53,687 bases of DNA, from positions 2,647,250-2,700,936 of the forward strand of contig FJOG01000003.1 in NCBI GenBank assembly GCA_900073065.1. Direction: 5' to 3'. The stretch is from Phialocephala subalpina. Lineage: Eukaryota > Ascomycota > Leotiomycetes > Helotiales > Mollisiaceae. Numbering within the stretch: the first letter of the stretch is position 1; every line of letters begins with the position of its first letter. The position numbers were made by a program, and so were the translations under genes. Positions 22,660-33,660 of the stretch are shown one piece after another. The notes beneath the pieces were generated by a model that saw only the letters and a program-made list of their open reading frames with translations, had not been told where the DNA came from and did not search any database.

Positions 22660-24900
22660 TCCTTACCTGATATAGCAGCACCTATCGTTGCTTGACCTGA
22701 AAGGAAACCGATGGCGCTCGTCCACCGTTTCTTTTTTGGAAGAAAAACTGGTCCCCGATGATGCTGATGAGTGGCTAAAGTGTTTCAATTGCAACTTTAT
22801 TGGTGGAAGCAGCGTAGTTCTTCCGAATATCACCCGATGGTGGAAGAGCAGAGGGGCTCTTTTAGTGGGCACGTTGCAGCAGGTGAGCCGTGAGACTCGG
22901 AAGGCGTCCCTCAAGGCCGGAATTGTGGATTGGAGGAGGCGGGGAGAACGAGGGTCGACGCTGGTGGGGTGTGTTTGCCCGAAGTTTTGCCTGTACATGC
23001 GCAATAATTCGCATTCGAGGTCCTCCATGCGGCGATAAGCAAGGTTCATGGCTATGTATCGAAGCGTTCCAGGTCCTCGTGCTTGGATCTGGTGCAAACA
23101 ATCGCGGAGTCTCGGCCGGGTATATTGCGCGGTATGCAAGAGACCGGGGGTACTTCGGTATCGAAAGCTTGTCTAGTCCATGTACTTGGCCTTTATGTTG
23201 ATGAATCGGCAGTTTCGGCGCCTCGTTCAGATGAGGTGAAGGCTCAAAATCGTAGGTGCTATCCGGATATCAATGGCCCGAGGTCGTAGAGTCTTTTCGA
23301 CCCCCGAGAGTGGGATGAAGAGGTTTTGAAGAAGAGAGAAGGTCACAGCCGACGTCCTGCAAGACCTGTTCTGACAAATTGACGACGGGTCTGCTTACAG
23401 TATGAAACTCGAGAAAGAAGTCAAGAAGACGTATTCAGGCCGATGAACATGTTTGCTCGGAGCGTTGCCAAGTTTTCGAACATCCAGAGGCTCCAGGACT
23501 TTCCATGACCAAGTCTTGAGCGGGATACTAAGCCTCGCCGCCTTTTCGATTGTTCAAGTGAAAAGTGATGCCTGAAGGAATGACTCTTGGGCTTTGTCGT
23601 TTGATCAATTGACGTCCTGGGCTTTTGCTTACATGCTTTGAGTTTGACGTATTTGATGTTTCGATGGTACTCTTCTTTTGGTCCGAATTCGTGCTGATGT
23701 CTCAGGACCGAAGCTTGATGGCTTCGAGGAACGACATTCTCAGAAAACGTCAGATTGTATAGACTCATGAAACCTCCCTCAAATTGCCTGAAAACCCAAG
23801 ACCAAGCTTGAAGATCCCACCGCTTTCAGAAGACTTAGCTTCCTCGACTTCTTGTCTTCCTTTCAGCAATTTGCATCTTTCCCGGAATCTAGCAGTACTC
23901 ACAACGTCCCCATACTATCAATCCTCAATATCGTCTGCATCTCACCCAATCTTGCTTGTCTTGAGAGGCGACACAACATTTTCGCCCAGCTGAGAGCTAC
24001 CACGTTGTCCCACTCATGAAGAGGTTCTGATGTGCGTGTACCAGTCATGAGTTGGTCAATGCGGAGAAATATGATCCGCGTACGTACAATACAACAGAAG
24101 AAAAGACCGAGGCGAACAGGACTTGAGGTGCCTAGGTTTGAGGAGACTGTATTGGAGAAGAATATCAGTTGAGAGGAGTGGAAATTGAAGAGAGTAAGAT
24201 ATCTAGACATTGAGGAGCATAGCAACCGAGGTACAGGGATTAAGGTGAACAAGAATTGAGAGTGTCGAATTTGGTTGTGGGTAGAATGGAGGAAGGAAGA
24301 GATAGAGAAAGAGATTTGAGGTGAGTCAGGAACTTCGCTTTGGGAAGTCACGATGACGCGAGGCAGCAGCGAGGTGTGCTCTGGGCCAAGTTCCTCATGC
24401 AGGAATACTTTCAATTAGAGCGTCTTTGAAATATGAGTCCTGCAATTTTTTTGATCGTAACTATGCATTGTAAAAGGCGCAAGGCTTTGCCGTTGATTTA
24501 CTTTTTATTTCATTGAACTAATTTCATGGGAGAGGGAATTTGAGAGTGCTGAACATCAGCTGATCCTGTTTCTATCGTTCAGAGCGCCAAAGAGTGTTCT
24601 CTGAAGAAGGTACAACATCAGAAATTTTCAAAAGAGTCTTTAAAACACAACTAAAAGGGCTGAACAAGCACTCCATAAAGTCTAAAGTGAAGGTCAGGTA
24701 TATATCCCCATCTCTCGTAAAAGAAACAAGGCCCTTCATTCTTTCCATACTGATATTTCCGCAAACGAAATCATGGCCTCAACCCAAACACCGAAATCCA
24801 AGATCGATTCACAACCCACTGGTCCGGTCCCTACGATCCCCGAGCCACAGACTCGTCCAACCGCCACAGCATCAGCTACGATGAAGACAACAATGAGGGG
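22660..24900. other. Long intergenic region without supported genes
   Basis: About 2.2 kb. Several frames of 80-170 codons occur on both strands, overlap each other and have no domain, intron pattern or family resemblance. I saw no transposon ends, and base composition does not show the strong AT bias of RIP-mutated repeats. A possible 5' part of the next gene (from 24773) lies at the right end. Confidence 0.4.
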
Positions 24901-25521
24901 ATGATCGTTTCCCTACCATGTCATCAAACCATCCTCCTTGGTGGTGGAGGAAACACAGACATCAACACGCTGCGAGCAGCCAATCTTGCCTCGGACGCTT
25001 CAGAACGAGCCCGTCATGCTGCAGATCAAGAACTGCATACCGCCCAGACTCTAGCTCCCGTCACAGCAAACTGGTACAGAAACGTCACTCGCGGCCAGAA
25101 GCTGCGTACCTCTCGGTATCACAAACTGACCTACGAGACCATGATAGCAACTATCGGGAAGCGAATCGTGGTTCTGGAGGAGTTGAACCAGAATGCCGAT
25201 GCTGAGAAAGCGAATTTGTTGGGTAAGATGAAGATGGATGTTGGTGGTATGCAAGAGATGCTGAGGCTGGTTGAGAGACTGAGGGCATTGGTCGTGGATG
25301 AAGCGAGTGCTGGTTGGGACTGGAAGGATGGGTTAGCCACTCAGAAGGTCGTAAGACAGCGGCAGGCGGAGCTTAAGGTTGGTCGGGGAGTGCACAACCA
25401 GTTTGTGCCAAAAGGTAGCGCTTTGGCATCGATCTTTGAATTTGGTGGCTTGAAAATTGGGAGACTTTACTCGGACTCTTCCAACACCCGCGAAAGTAAA
25501 GGGCTCTGGCTAGTAGCATAG
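24901..25521 (+). CDS. Hypothetical protein, 5' end unresolved
   Basis: Not recognised. The frame from ATG 24901 gives 206 aa that are helical and charged in the middle (RHAADQELHTAQTLAPV, LEELNQNADAEKANLLGK, MLRLVERLRALVVDE) and may form a coiled coil. The frame stays open upstream to a TGA at 24751 and looks protein-like there (FTTHWSGPYDPRATDSSN), but holds no ATG. The best upstream ATG, at 24773 (MASTQTPKSK), is in another frame and stops at 24900-24902. Either a missed exon supplies the start, or a frameshift separates the two. The tail includes FEFGGLKIGRLYSDSS. It faces the 3' end of the UBR7-like gene. Confidence 0.4.
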   Translation: MIVSLPCHQTILLGGGGNTDINTLRAANLASDASERARHAADQELHTAQTLAPVTANWYRNVTRGQKLRTSRYHKLTYETMIATIGKRIVVLEELNQNADAEKANLLGKMKMDVGGMQEMLRLVERLRALVVDEASAGWDWKDGLATQKVVRQRQAELKVGRGVHNQFVPKGSALASIFEFGGLKIGRLYSDSSNTRESKGLWLVA

Positions 25522-25670
25522 CTTTTGGAGAAATGTAGTGCCATTTGTAAATCCCAGGCACACAGGCCCCCACATCATTGTATCATTTTACCATATTTCA
25601 TACATCCATACGGTACATGCTTTGAAGAAGAAAAAGAAGCTCTCAGTATCCACCCAGCTCCGTCCGATGA

Positions 25671-27407
25671 TCATGCATTCTTCGCACTCTCACCAGCCGC
25701 TTTGATTGCCTCATCGTCACCTCTCATCTTCGCAAAATGAGCCTTGATGTCCTCAGCACTGATCGCTTTTCCAGTGCCAGCGAACTGTTGGAACAACGGC
25801 TTGAGCTTGTCCTTGAGATGGTTGAATGCCATGACACCCTCGATAGCTCTCACGCGGTCGACATTCTTCAATGCACTCTCGCCACGGTCGTAAATACTGC
25901 CGCTACCAACTGTGCTGCCACCTGCTTCCTCTTCGCTACCTGATAGGGAGGGCTCGTAGATAATTTCTTCTTCGATGAGTTGGTCGTGAGGTTTGAGGAG
26001 CGGGAAGCAGTCTGAGCAATGGCAGAGGTGGTCTCGGAAGTCTGCTTTGAAGAAGAGAGACATCTGGCCTGCCGGAGCAGGTGGAAGAGCGTCGAGCTTG
26101 CAGATTGACTTCTCCTCCGCGGGCTTCTCTGGTTGAGCCTCTGAAGAAGGATCGATTGACGTGGTCGCTGGTTCCGGGGCTGAGGCTTCCGCTGCAATGT
26201 CACCCTTTACTCTCTTCGACCTGTCAGATGCAACAGACTCTGCGTCGTCGTCCGCCTTTCGTTTCTTTGGGGGTGCCAAATGTGATGCGATCGCCTCCTC
26301 AGTCTTCGCAAGCAGTCCTCTTTCTGGGGAAGGTGCCGTGCTTCGTAGGAACACTGGTGCGAGGAATCCTGGAGCGCCAGCGTATCGCTTGATCCATGGA
26401 TGCGCCTCAACACACTTGTAGCAGATGAAGCCGTCGAAGTCGTCTTCTTGCGGAAAGCCGGGTGGGAGCGGTGGATCGTCATCTTCATCTTCATCTTCTT
26501 CCATCTCCGGAACTTTGTTCGTTCTAGCCTCTCCGGTTCGTTCCTCCGCGACGTTCTCTGCCACTTCCGTGATAGATGGTAACAAGCCGGTGTTTTCTGC
26601 CTTCTTCTTCTGGCTTTGCTGGCTGCTCAACTCAAACCAGTCTGGACCCAAACCGACCACACAACCAGGATGCCACCAATCTTCGCCACATCCTCCCGTC
26701 TCAGCAGTACCTAGTCCAAGACATTGGAACATGGTCCCCTTCTGCTGATGCGGATCGTAGTCACACTCACAACCACAGAAGGAGTTTCTGAAGTTGTGGT
26801 TGTACTTATTGTCACGCGCCGGCTCTTCAGAATGAACGCCACCCTTTGTATTGGTTTCAGGGTTCACTCGGATTGTACATGGTGATGTAGTAGGCAGACG
26901 CGTTGTACCGCAATCGCAAACAAATTGCCTTTTGTTGAAGAGTTCGACCAACGTGTGTTCGCCGTGGCATTGTATGGAGCAAGAGTAGCATACTCCAGCG
27001 GGAGTGTACGGGTCGGCGGGGTTCGATGGAGGAGGATTGCATGTTAGGCAGGAGAAGAGGCTTTGACGAAGTTTGCCTATCGTCTTTGTGCAGTTCTCGA
27101 ATTTCTGTACGACCAGTAAGTAATAATGTTGATCGAAGATGAGGGTTGCCTTACGTATGGTAGAGCTTCGCGCGCATCCGCCTCGAGCTGCAGTTGGCTA
27201 TCGATGAACCTGAGAAGACCGTCAGTATCGCCTTCTCAAAGATTGGTACGCGCATCGATGGGATAAAAGAAATCGTGAGCAAACATACTCAGCTGCCGTT
27301 TGCGAGTCGTCTGACTTCGCAGAGAAACTTTGGCTTCGAGAAGGAATGCTTGTTTGATTGCTTTCGGGACCATTGAAACTCGAGCCTGGCACTGGGGGTG
27401 GATCCAT
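25671..27407 (-). CDS. UBR-box/PHD protein, UBR7-Mlo2 type putative E3 ligase
   Basis: Homologue of UBR7/fission-yeast Mlo2, nuclear proteins combining a UBR-box zinc finger with a PHD-like finger; human UBR7 is a histone H2B ubiquitin ligase. Exons (minus): 27407-27289, 27209-27155 and 27104-25671, about 535 aa. The UBR box spans roughly residues 70-140: NCTKTIG, QSLFSCLTCNPPP, GVCYSCSIQCHGEHTLVELFNKR, FVCDCGTTR. A Cys/His-rich PHD-like region follows: FCGCECDYD, MFQCLGLG, CGEDWWHPGCVVGL and, after an acidic linker (EMEEDEDEDDDPP), FICYKCVEAHPW. A basic stretch APPKKRKADDD is a likely NLS. Further on, HLCHCSDCFPLL is conserved-looking and ends near the family C-terminus. The start ATG 27407 is the first in frame. 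It shares a bidirectional promoter with mcm2. Confidence 0.9.
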
Positions 27408-27829
27408 GATGTCTGAGTGTGATGGGGTCTTTCTTGGTGATGGCGATCGTGATGTGCGAAATGTTTGGGGAAGTCGCAAAGACGCGACGATTCAGCCTCG
27501 ACTCGAGGCTGCCAAAAACCACTTAACGCGCATCTCGAAACAGGCTTAGCGCTAAACACGCTCACGCGTCGCGACACGCTTTCAGAACCGCCCTGATTTG
27601 AAGTGAATTTCTCCTTCATTTCCATCCCACATCAACACCTTCGCCAACACTCTCAGTGTATCAAAACATTTCAATTCTCCCCTACATCTTACAAGAACCA
27701 TTTTGGATTCCCAACAATATGAGGTGGGCGCTTTGATACCGATTTTCTTCATGCCCCGCTCTTGATATCTCCAGCCCCTTTTCCTGACACCTGCTGATCT
27801 TGATCCTCAGTTCACCATTACGCCCAAAC
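27408..27829. promoter_or_regulatory. Bidirectional UBR7-like/mcm2 promoter with MluI-box motifs and palindrome
   Basis: The 422 bp between divergent ATGs contain ACGCGT at 27564-27569, the core MluI cell-cycle box bound by MBF. Related ACGCGA (27482-27487) and ACGCGC (27525-27530) are nearby. A perfect inverted repeat CAGCCTCGA-C-TCGAGGCTG occupies 27493-27511. MCB elements are the known G1/S signal of MCM genes; activity here is inferred from position and sequence. Confidence 0.7.
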
Positions 27830-30460
27830 ATGTCTTCCGCAAACCGTGGTCTGACAGGCGCCAGAAGTGGCCGCAAACGCTCCAGAGAGCCCGAAGATGA
27901 CAATGGACTCGCCGCCTCTTCTCCTGCTGGAGACATCGGATCATCACCCCCTATGTACCCCATGCAGCATGGAGGAGACGATGACGACGACGTGGAAGAA
28001 GATGTCGAGCTTGCGCTGGACATTGACGATGCAGATGAGATGGCAGAAGACGAAGACGGAATTGACCTGTTTGCAAACAATTTCGAGCGCGATTACAAGT
28101 CTCGCGAGGACGACCGATACGACGACAGAGATATCGACGATGAGGGTGATTATGAAGTCCTCGATGTGGCAGAGAGACGACGCCTTGAAGCCCGCCTCAA
28201 TCGCCGAGATCGTGAACTCGCTCGTCAACGAAGAATGCCAGCAGCGTTCCTTCAGGATGAGGATGATGAGGGTGATCTAGATCTCACAGCACAACCACGA
28301 CGACGTCGCCATCACTATGATGAAGATGAGGACGAGGACATGCAAGACGATATCATGGAGGAGGAGCTTTCTCTCGAGACTTTGCAGGACGTCAAGGCAT
28401 CCAGCTTGGTTGAATGGGTATCACAACAAGCTGTCCAGAGAACCATCAAACGAGAATTCAAGGCCTTCTTGACAGAGTACACCGACGAAAATGGTACTTC
28501 GGTCTACGGAAATCGCATCAAAACCCTTGGAGAGATCAACGCAGAATCTTTGGAAGTCTCGTACGACCATCTCTCTTCGTCCAAAGCCATTCTGGCTTAC
28601 TTCTTGGCCAATGCTCCTGGAGAGATGCTCAAGTTGTTTGACGAAGTCGCGATGGAAGTCACCCTTTTGCATTATCCAGATTACGAGCGAATCCACTCTG
28701 AGATTCACGTTCGCATTTCAGACTTGCCAGTCCACTATACTCTTCGCCAACTTCGCCAGACTCACTTGAACTGCTTGGTACGTGTCAGTGGAGTTGTCAC
28801 TCGACGAAGTGGAGTCTTCCCTCAACTGAAGTATGTTATGTTCGACTGCAACAAGTGCGGTACCAGACTCGGACCTTTCCAACAAGAATCGAACGTCGAA
28901 GTCAAGATCTCTTACTGCCAGAATTGCCAGTCTCGTGGTCCATTCAATCTCAACTCTGAAAAGACCGTCTACCGCAATTACCAGAAGCTCACCCTTCAAG
29001 AATCGCCTGGCACTGTTCCCGCTGGTCGTCTTCCTCGTCACCGTGAGGTCATTCTTTTATGGGATCTCATTGACAAGGCCAAGCCTGGAGAGGAGATTGA
29101 GGTAACTGGTGTTTACCGCAACAATTATGATGCTCAGCTCAACAACAAGAATGGCTTCCCTGTCTTTGCCACAATTCTTGAGGCTAACAATGTGGTCAAA
29201 TCCCACGATCAACTTGCAGGCTTCAGACTCAACGAAGAAGACGAGAATCAAATCAGAAGCCTTTCTCGCGACCCACAAATTGTTGACAAGATCATCAATT
29301 CCATGGCTCCCAGTATATACGGCCATACTGATATCAAGACTGCTGTTGCGCTATCACTTTTCGGCGGTGTAGCCAAGGACAGGCAGGGCAAGCATCACAT
29401 TCGTGGTGATATCAACGTACTTCTCCTCGGTGACCCAGGAACTGCCAAGTCCCAAGTCTTGAAGTATGTCGAGAAGACAGCTCATCGTGCCGTCTTTGCC
29501 ACTGGTCAAGGTGCTAGTGCTGTCGGTCTGACAGCAAGTGTCCGCAAGGACCCGCTGACCAGCGAATGGACTCTTGAGGGTGGTGCATTGGTGCTAGCAG
29601 ACAGAGGAACATGTCTTATCGACGAGTTCGACAAGATGAACGACCAGGATCGAACCTCCATTCACGAAGCCATGGAACAACAAACAATCTCCATCTCCAA
29701 AGCCGGTATCGTCACTACTCTACAAGCGCGTTGCGGTATCATTGCCGCCGCCAATCCCATCGGAGGTCGCTACAACTCTACAATTCCTTTCTCTCAGAAT
29801 GTGGAACTCACAGAACCTATCCTGTCACGTTTCGATATTCTATGTGTTGTCCGAGATACTGTCGATCCTGCTGAGGATGAACGCCTTGCTAGATTTGTTG
29901 TTGGCTCACATGGTCGCTCTCACCCAGCATCTCAAGCTGCTGATACTCAAAACACAATGGATTTCGAACAGGACGGGGCAGCCACGCAGAAGAAGGAAGG
30001 CGAGATCCCTCAAGAACTGCTTCGGAAGTACATCCTCTATGCACGAGAGCGTTGCAGCCCTAAGCTCTACAACATCGACGAGGAGAAGGTTTCCAAGCTC
30101 TTCGCAGACATGAGAAGAGAATCATTAGCGACTGGTGCATATCCAATCACTGTAAGTTTTCTGCCTTTGATTTCAAGACCTAGCTAATATAACCAGATTC
30201 GTCATCTCGAGGCCATCATGCGAATCAGCGAGGCATTCTGCCGAATGCGTCTCTCTGATTATGTTTCTTCTCAAGATGTCGATCGTGCCATTGCTGTTAC
30301 TATCGACTCCTTCGTTGGCAGCCAGAAAGTCAGCTGCAAAAAGGCTCTCGCTCGTGCCTTTGCTAAGTATACGCTGGCTAGGCCGGGTGGTGGCAAGAAA
30401 ACTGGAGGTTCGAGGAACTTGGAGCGTGCTGGTGGAGCACCTACTGCAACAATGGCTTAG
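27830..30460 (+). CDS. mcm2: Replicative helicase subunit Mcm2
   Basis: Subunit of the MCM2-7 hexamer, the replicative DNA helicase loaded at origins in G1. Exons 27830-30151 and 30197-30460 join in phase 0 to 861 aa. The N-terminal 180 residues are acidic and Ser-rich (GGDDDDDVEEDVELALDI, YDEDEDEDMQDD), the Mcm2-specific tail known to bind histones H3-H4 and to be phosphorylated by DDK. The zinc finger is CNKCG...CQNC near residues 340-365. The AAA+ core has Walker A GDPGTAKS near 534, Walker B LADRGTCLIDEFDKMND and the arginine-finger motif ILSRFD. The C-terminal winged-helix region crosses the intron (YPIT-IRHLEAIMRISEAFCRMRL). The start is the first ATG after an in-frame non-ATG extension. 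Promoter MCB boxes lie upstream. Confidence 0.97.
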
Positions 30461-31181
30461 AAATGGATTGTTTGTTGGATTATGGAGTTAAGGATACCTT
30501 GTTTATATGACCTACACGCATTCCTTTGTTTGTAATTGCTATGATAATGAAAGAAATGCTTTGTACATTTGCTGAGATGCTTGTGAATGCTTGCTGGATT
30601 GGTAATTTTTGGATTTGCTATGCAGTCTCATATAGATAAAGCTGATGGTCTAAGGTAAGAACAACTCTTGCAACTCTACTCCAACGGATCCTAAACATTG
30701 CATGCTAACGAGTGGTATACATGTATCAAATGCCTTTCATTCGTGGTACTCCTAGATCCGATGAAACACTTCAACAACTTCAACGCCTCATTCACAACTC
30801 ATAACATTAAGTGACCATAAACTATTTCCTGGACGCTTATCCTGCAACAGCACAATCATCTACCAAGTAAAACGTGTCGGTCCCTCAAACTAATTCCAAT
30901 GCTGTCCGGCTTGCTTAATCGTTGACTTCAACCAGACTCTTGCCCATTCACCACAACTGTTCAACATCGAACTATTCGATTACAGTCCATCCTTACGACT
31001 CGCCAAATATGGCACTACTAACCGTCGGCACAAAACGTCTACTTGTCTTTATATGCCAGGCCTTCGTCCTTGAAGCTATCGCCAACTCGATCTTCCGCAC
31101 AACCTTGAACTCGTCCGCCTCAACAACGTCTGCTCCGCAGACTCTCTATTGGCCATAACGAGCACCGATCTCATCCATCAC
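30461..31181. other. Intergenic, no supported gene
   Basis: A 721-bp stretch between mcm2 and the 2EXR gene. An open frame from ATG 31009 (about 49 codons) has no recognisable features and ends just before the 2EXR frame; it might be a short upstream frame in that gene's leader. Nothing else is visible. Confidence 0.4.
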
Positions 31182-32029
31182 ATGTCTGTGGAAAAGAAAG
31201 ATAATCTTCTCTTCCAATTGCTCATCCAAGTCGATTTATTTAGTACCTCGCTCACCTCCCTTACCACAACCGTGTCGACTTTGCAAGGGTCAAACGTGCA
31301 ACTCCAAACCAATACTACCGCCTTGCAAATACGGCTGGCATCCGTTGAGAATGATGTCGTCATCCTGCAAAGGAGCACAGGTGCTCTCTTTGTCCGCTTT
31401 CCAAAGCTTCCAATAGAGCTGAGAAAGTAAGTCTCCTGCACTATGCAACTATTTCATTTCAATACTTAAGGCTGACGCTGTACAACAGCATAATATGGCG
31501 AATTGCCTGCAGACTCCCCCAGGTTCACGTTATGGCCGAAGACGGAACAAGTCGAAGCAAAGTCCTGAACATAATGAAGTCATGCAAGGAGGTAAAGAAA
31601 GTAGTTCTCGAGATGAAGTTGGACTACTTTTGTGTGGTCATGACCAACGGGGGGCACTTGGACATGAATAGTGGTACCGTCAAGAACTACATCAACGTGG
31701 ACATTGTCACTTTCTGGGTGATCGATGTCAACATGTTCCCCAGTTGCGTTTCCTGGCGTTGCGGAAAGTGTCACGTCCATACAGAGGCTCCAAGTAGTGG
31801 TCAATACTCCACTGATGGCTTCGAATGTCTGTCAAACCTGGTGGAATGTGGACCGCCAGGTATCAATCGCCTTGCTATCGACCTTACCACTTGGGAAGAT
31901 GCCAATCCTACAGACATGAGATCTCTGATATTTCCTCACATCAATCGACCCAAGGAACTGCTGATTGTTGTTGGCAATTCTGCACCTATTCGAATGAACC
32001 AGGTGTTACCTTTGGTTAGCCTGTGCTAG
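31182..32029 (+). CDS. 2EXR-domain protein
   Basis: A fungal-expanded family of unknown function with an F-box-like helical start. Exons 31182-31426 and 31489-32029 join to about 261 aa. The hallmark FPKLPIELR-NIIWRIA crosses the intron: the Asn codon is split, with AA before and C after. This block is the 2EXR signature. The N-terminal 75 residues are heptad-like (LTTTVSTLQGSNVQLQTNTTALQIRLASVENDV) and may form a coiled coil. The C-terminal part is weaker against the family, which normally continues with CRESR and LALP motifs; here I see FECLSNLVECGPPGINRLAIDL as the likely equivalent of the latter. ATG 31182 is the first in frame; the frame is open a little further upstream without ATG. A second, decayed family member lies at about 44438-45165. 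Confidence 0.72.
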
Positions 32030-32701
32030 ACCCTCGTTCAATGTATAACTACATGCTAAGAGAGATGGGTGTCTCGGAGAAGAATGAGGGCATGATGCCA
32101 CGGATATCAGAGGTACCTCAGGGCACCTGAAATTAGCTAGTCAATGCACTATAATTCAGGTACATCTGGGTATCAAGCAATGAACTAGTCATCGAAATCT
32201 TTCAAGTTTAATTTTCTGTGAAATACGACTATGTGATATTCAGGGGGGTTTTGCGAAGTGCTTTGAAAAACTACAAAGCATCAAATCAAGCTATGGATGC
32301 ACTTCAAGATACTTTCTATCCGTATTCAAAATATTCAAAAGGGTAGTTCCCAACACTCACCAATGTCCCGAGTCTGCTGGGGCAAGGCAAACTCCCATAA
32401 TATTTATTTCAAATCCATCCAGATATCATACTGTGAGAAAGCCATGCGTACAAGCTTCGAACAATTTCCTCGACAAATGCATAAACGTATCCAATAAGTT
32501 CACTCGGATATTGTAATTTGGTATAGCTCAGCTGCTGTTGATTGACATCGAGGAAGGACGCAAGTGTTTGTCGGCAAAACTCAAACACAGCGGAACACCG
32601 CAAGAAAGCTTACCCGTTGCCTTGGTTATCATTTAACCCCGCAACATAAATTCCAACAGTTGCAACAGGTTGCAAGGGACACATCAGAGGGTCTCCCAAA
32701 T

Positions 32702-32717
32702 TCGGACAGATGTCCGA
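32702..32717. promoter_or_regulatory. CGG-N8-CCG inverted repeat, candidate Zn2Cys6 operator
   Basis: TCGGACA-GA-TGTCCGA is a perfect 7-bp inverted repeat with a two-base centre; it contains CGG and CCG triplets spaced by eight bases. Inverted CGG triplets are the classical target of dimeric Zn2Cys6 proteins. It lies about 950 bp upstream of the transporter start at 33661. Confidence 0.45.
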
Positions 32718-32912
32718 TTGGGGTGGCATAAATTTCCATGACTTTCAAGCTCAAGACCAGACTCTCTGAACTTTCAGCGACGCCTCCTTTGTGCTCTTTC
32801 GGCAGATGAACTCGGCATGTGTTTTCAGCGCAAGTGTGTTATTAAAAGGTAACGAGCTGAAAAAAGCATAACGGGAGTGTATGTGGAGGGACAGTACTAT
32901 ACTGCACTGTAC

Positions 32913-32928
32913 TGTACTGTACAGTACA
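32913..32928. repeat. 16-bp palindrome within a GTACT-repeat patch
   Basis: TGTACTGTACAGTACA is a perfect 16-bp palindrome, preceded by two further ACTGT units from 32902, so the patch 32890-32928 can form a hairpin or cruciform. No function is known. Confidence 0.6.
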
Positions 32929-33660
32929 TATCCTGCCAAGATCCATCGTGGCTGTTTGCATCGGCCGAAGATGAGATGCATAATTAACTTACTTACGAGC
33001 CTCCATCGTCGCATTTCGGTTGCATCGCGTTGTGTGTGCACTTTTGCTTTCCATCCCAAAACCCTCAAGTGCGGAAGCGGGGTAATTTCCACCGGGAAAC
33101 CCCCCCATGTCTCATCACCACTCACTGCCCATTTGAAGACTAGTATGGTTTCCCAATATTTCGAGAATGCTTCTACTGAGTCTCCCTCGTTCCATTCGTA
33201 AGCTCCGACAGCGATGCTTCGTACTCTCTGCCGTCTTCAGCCAAGCTTTCAGGCTTCCCCGGTTCCCCCAATCTCACCAAGCGAGGCGCGGGGGAACGAT
33301 GCAACTCCAGGGGTCAAGTCCACCATCCCGACAGGGGCATGTCGGGGCAAACGAGTGGCTACAGGAGCTCGCTCAGCACCAAAGTTAAATGAGCACCAAT
33401 GAGGGAATTGCCGTGCAGAGTTCCCGTGGGCGGAATAAGTGCTGAACAGAGTTCGATGCAGGTGCTGGGGTAAGGCGCTGGAGAGGGCGCACAGTCTGCG
33501 ACATGGGTTGCACATGGCTGTGGCCAGGTTCGGTGGAACTGCGTTTAAGTAGAGTGGTCATCCTCGTGTCAACGACCAGATCACTGGGAATTTCTTCGAG
33601 AAGAGCGATTTGTTGCAGGAACACACTTTTGCTCGAGAGTCATTTCGAGTGACCATCACG

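Larger units (their letters stand above)
32030..33660. other. Intergenic region with regulatory-looking palindromes
   Basis: The 1.63 kb between the 2EXR gene and the second DHA1 transporter have no convincing coding frame. Two palindromes are listed separately: CGG-N8-CCG at 32702-32717 and a GTACT-rich one at 32913-32928. Confidence 0.45.

Noticed and set aside
23899..24414. 171-codon minus-strand frame
   Set aside because: Composition looks like random read-through (Ser, Leu, Phe, Ile) and no motif or splice structure supports a gene.
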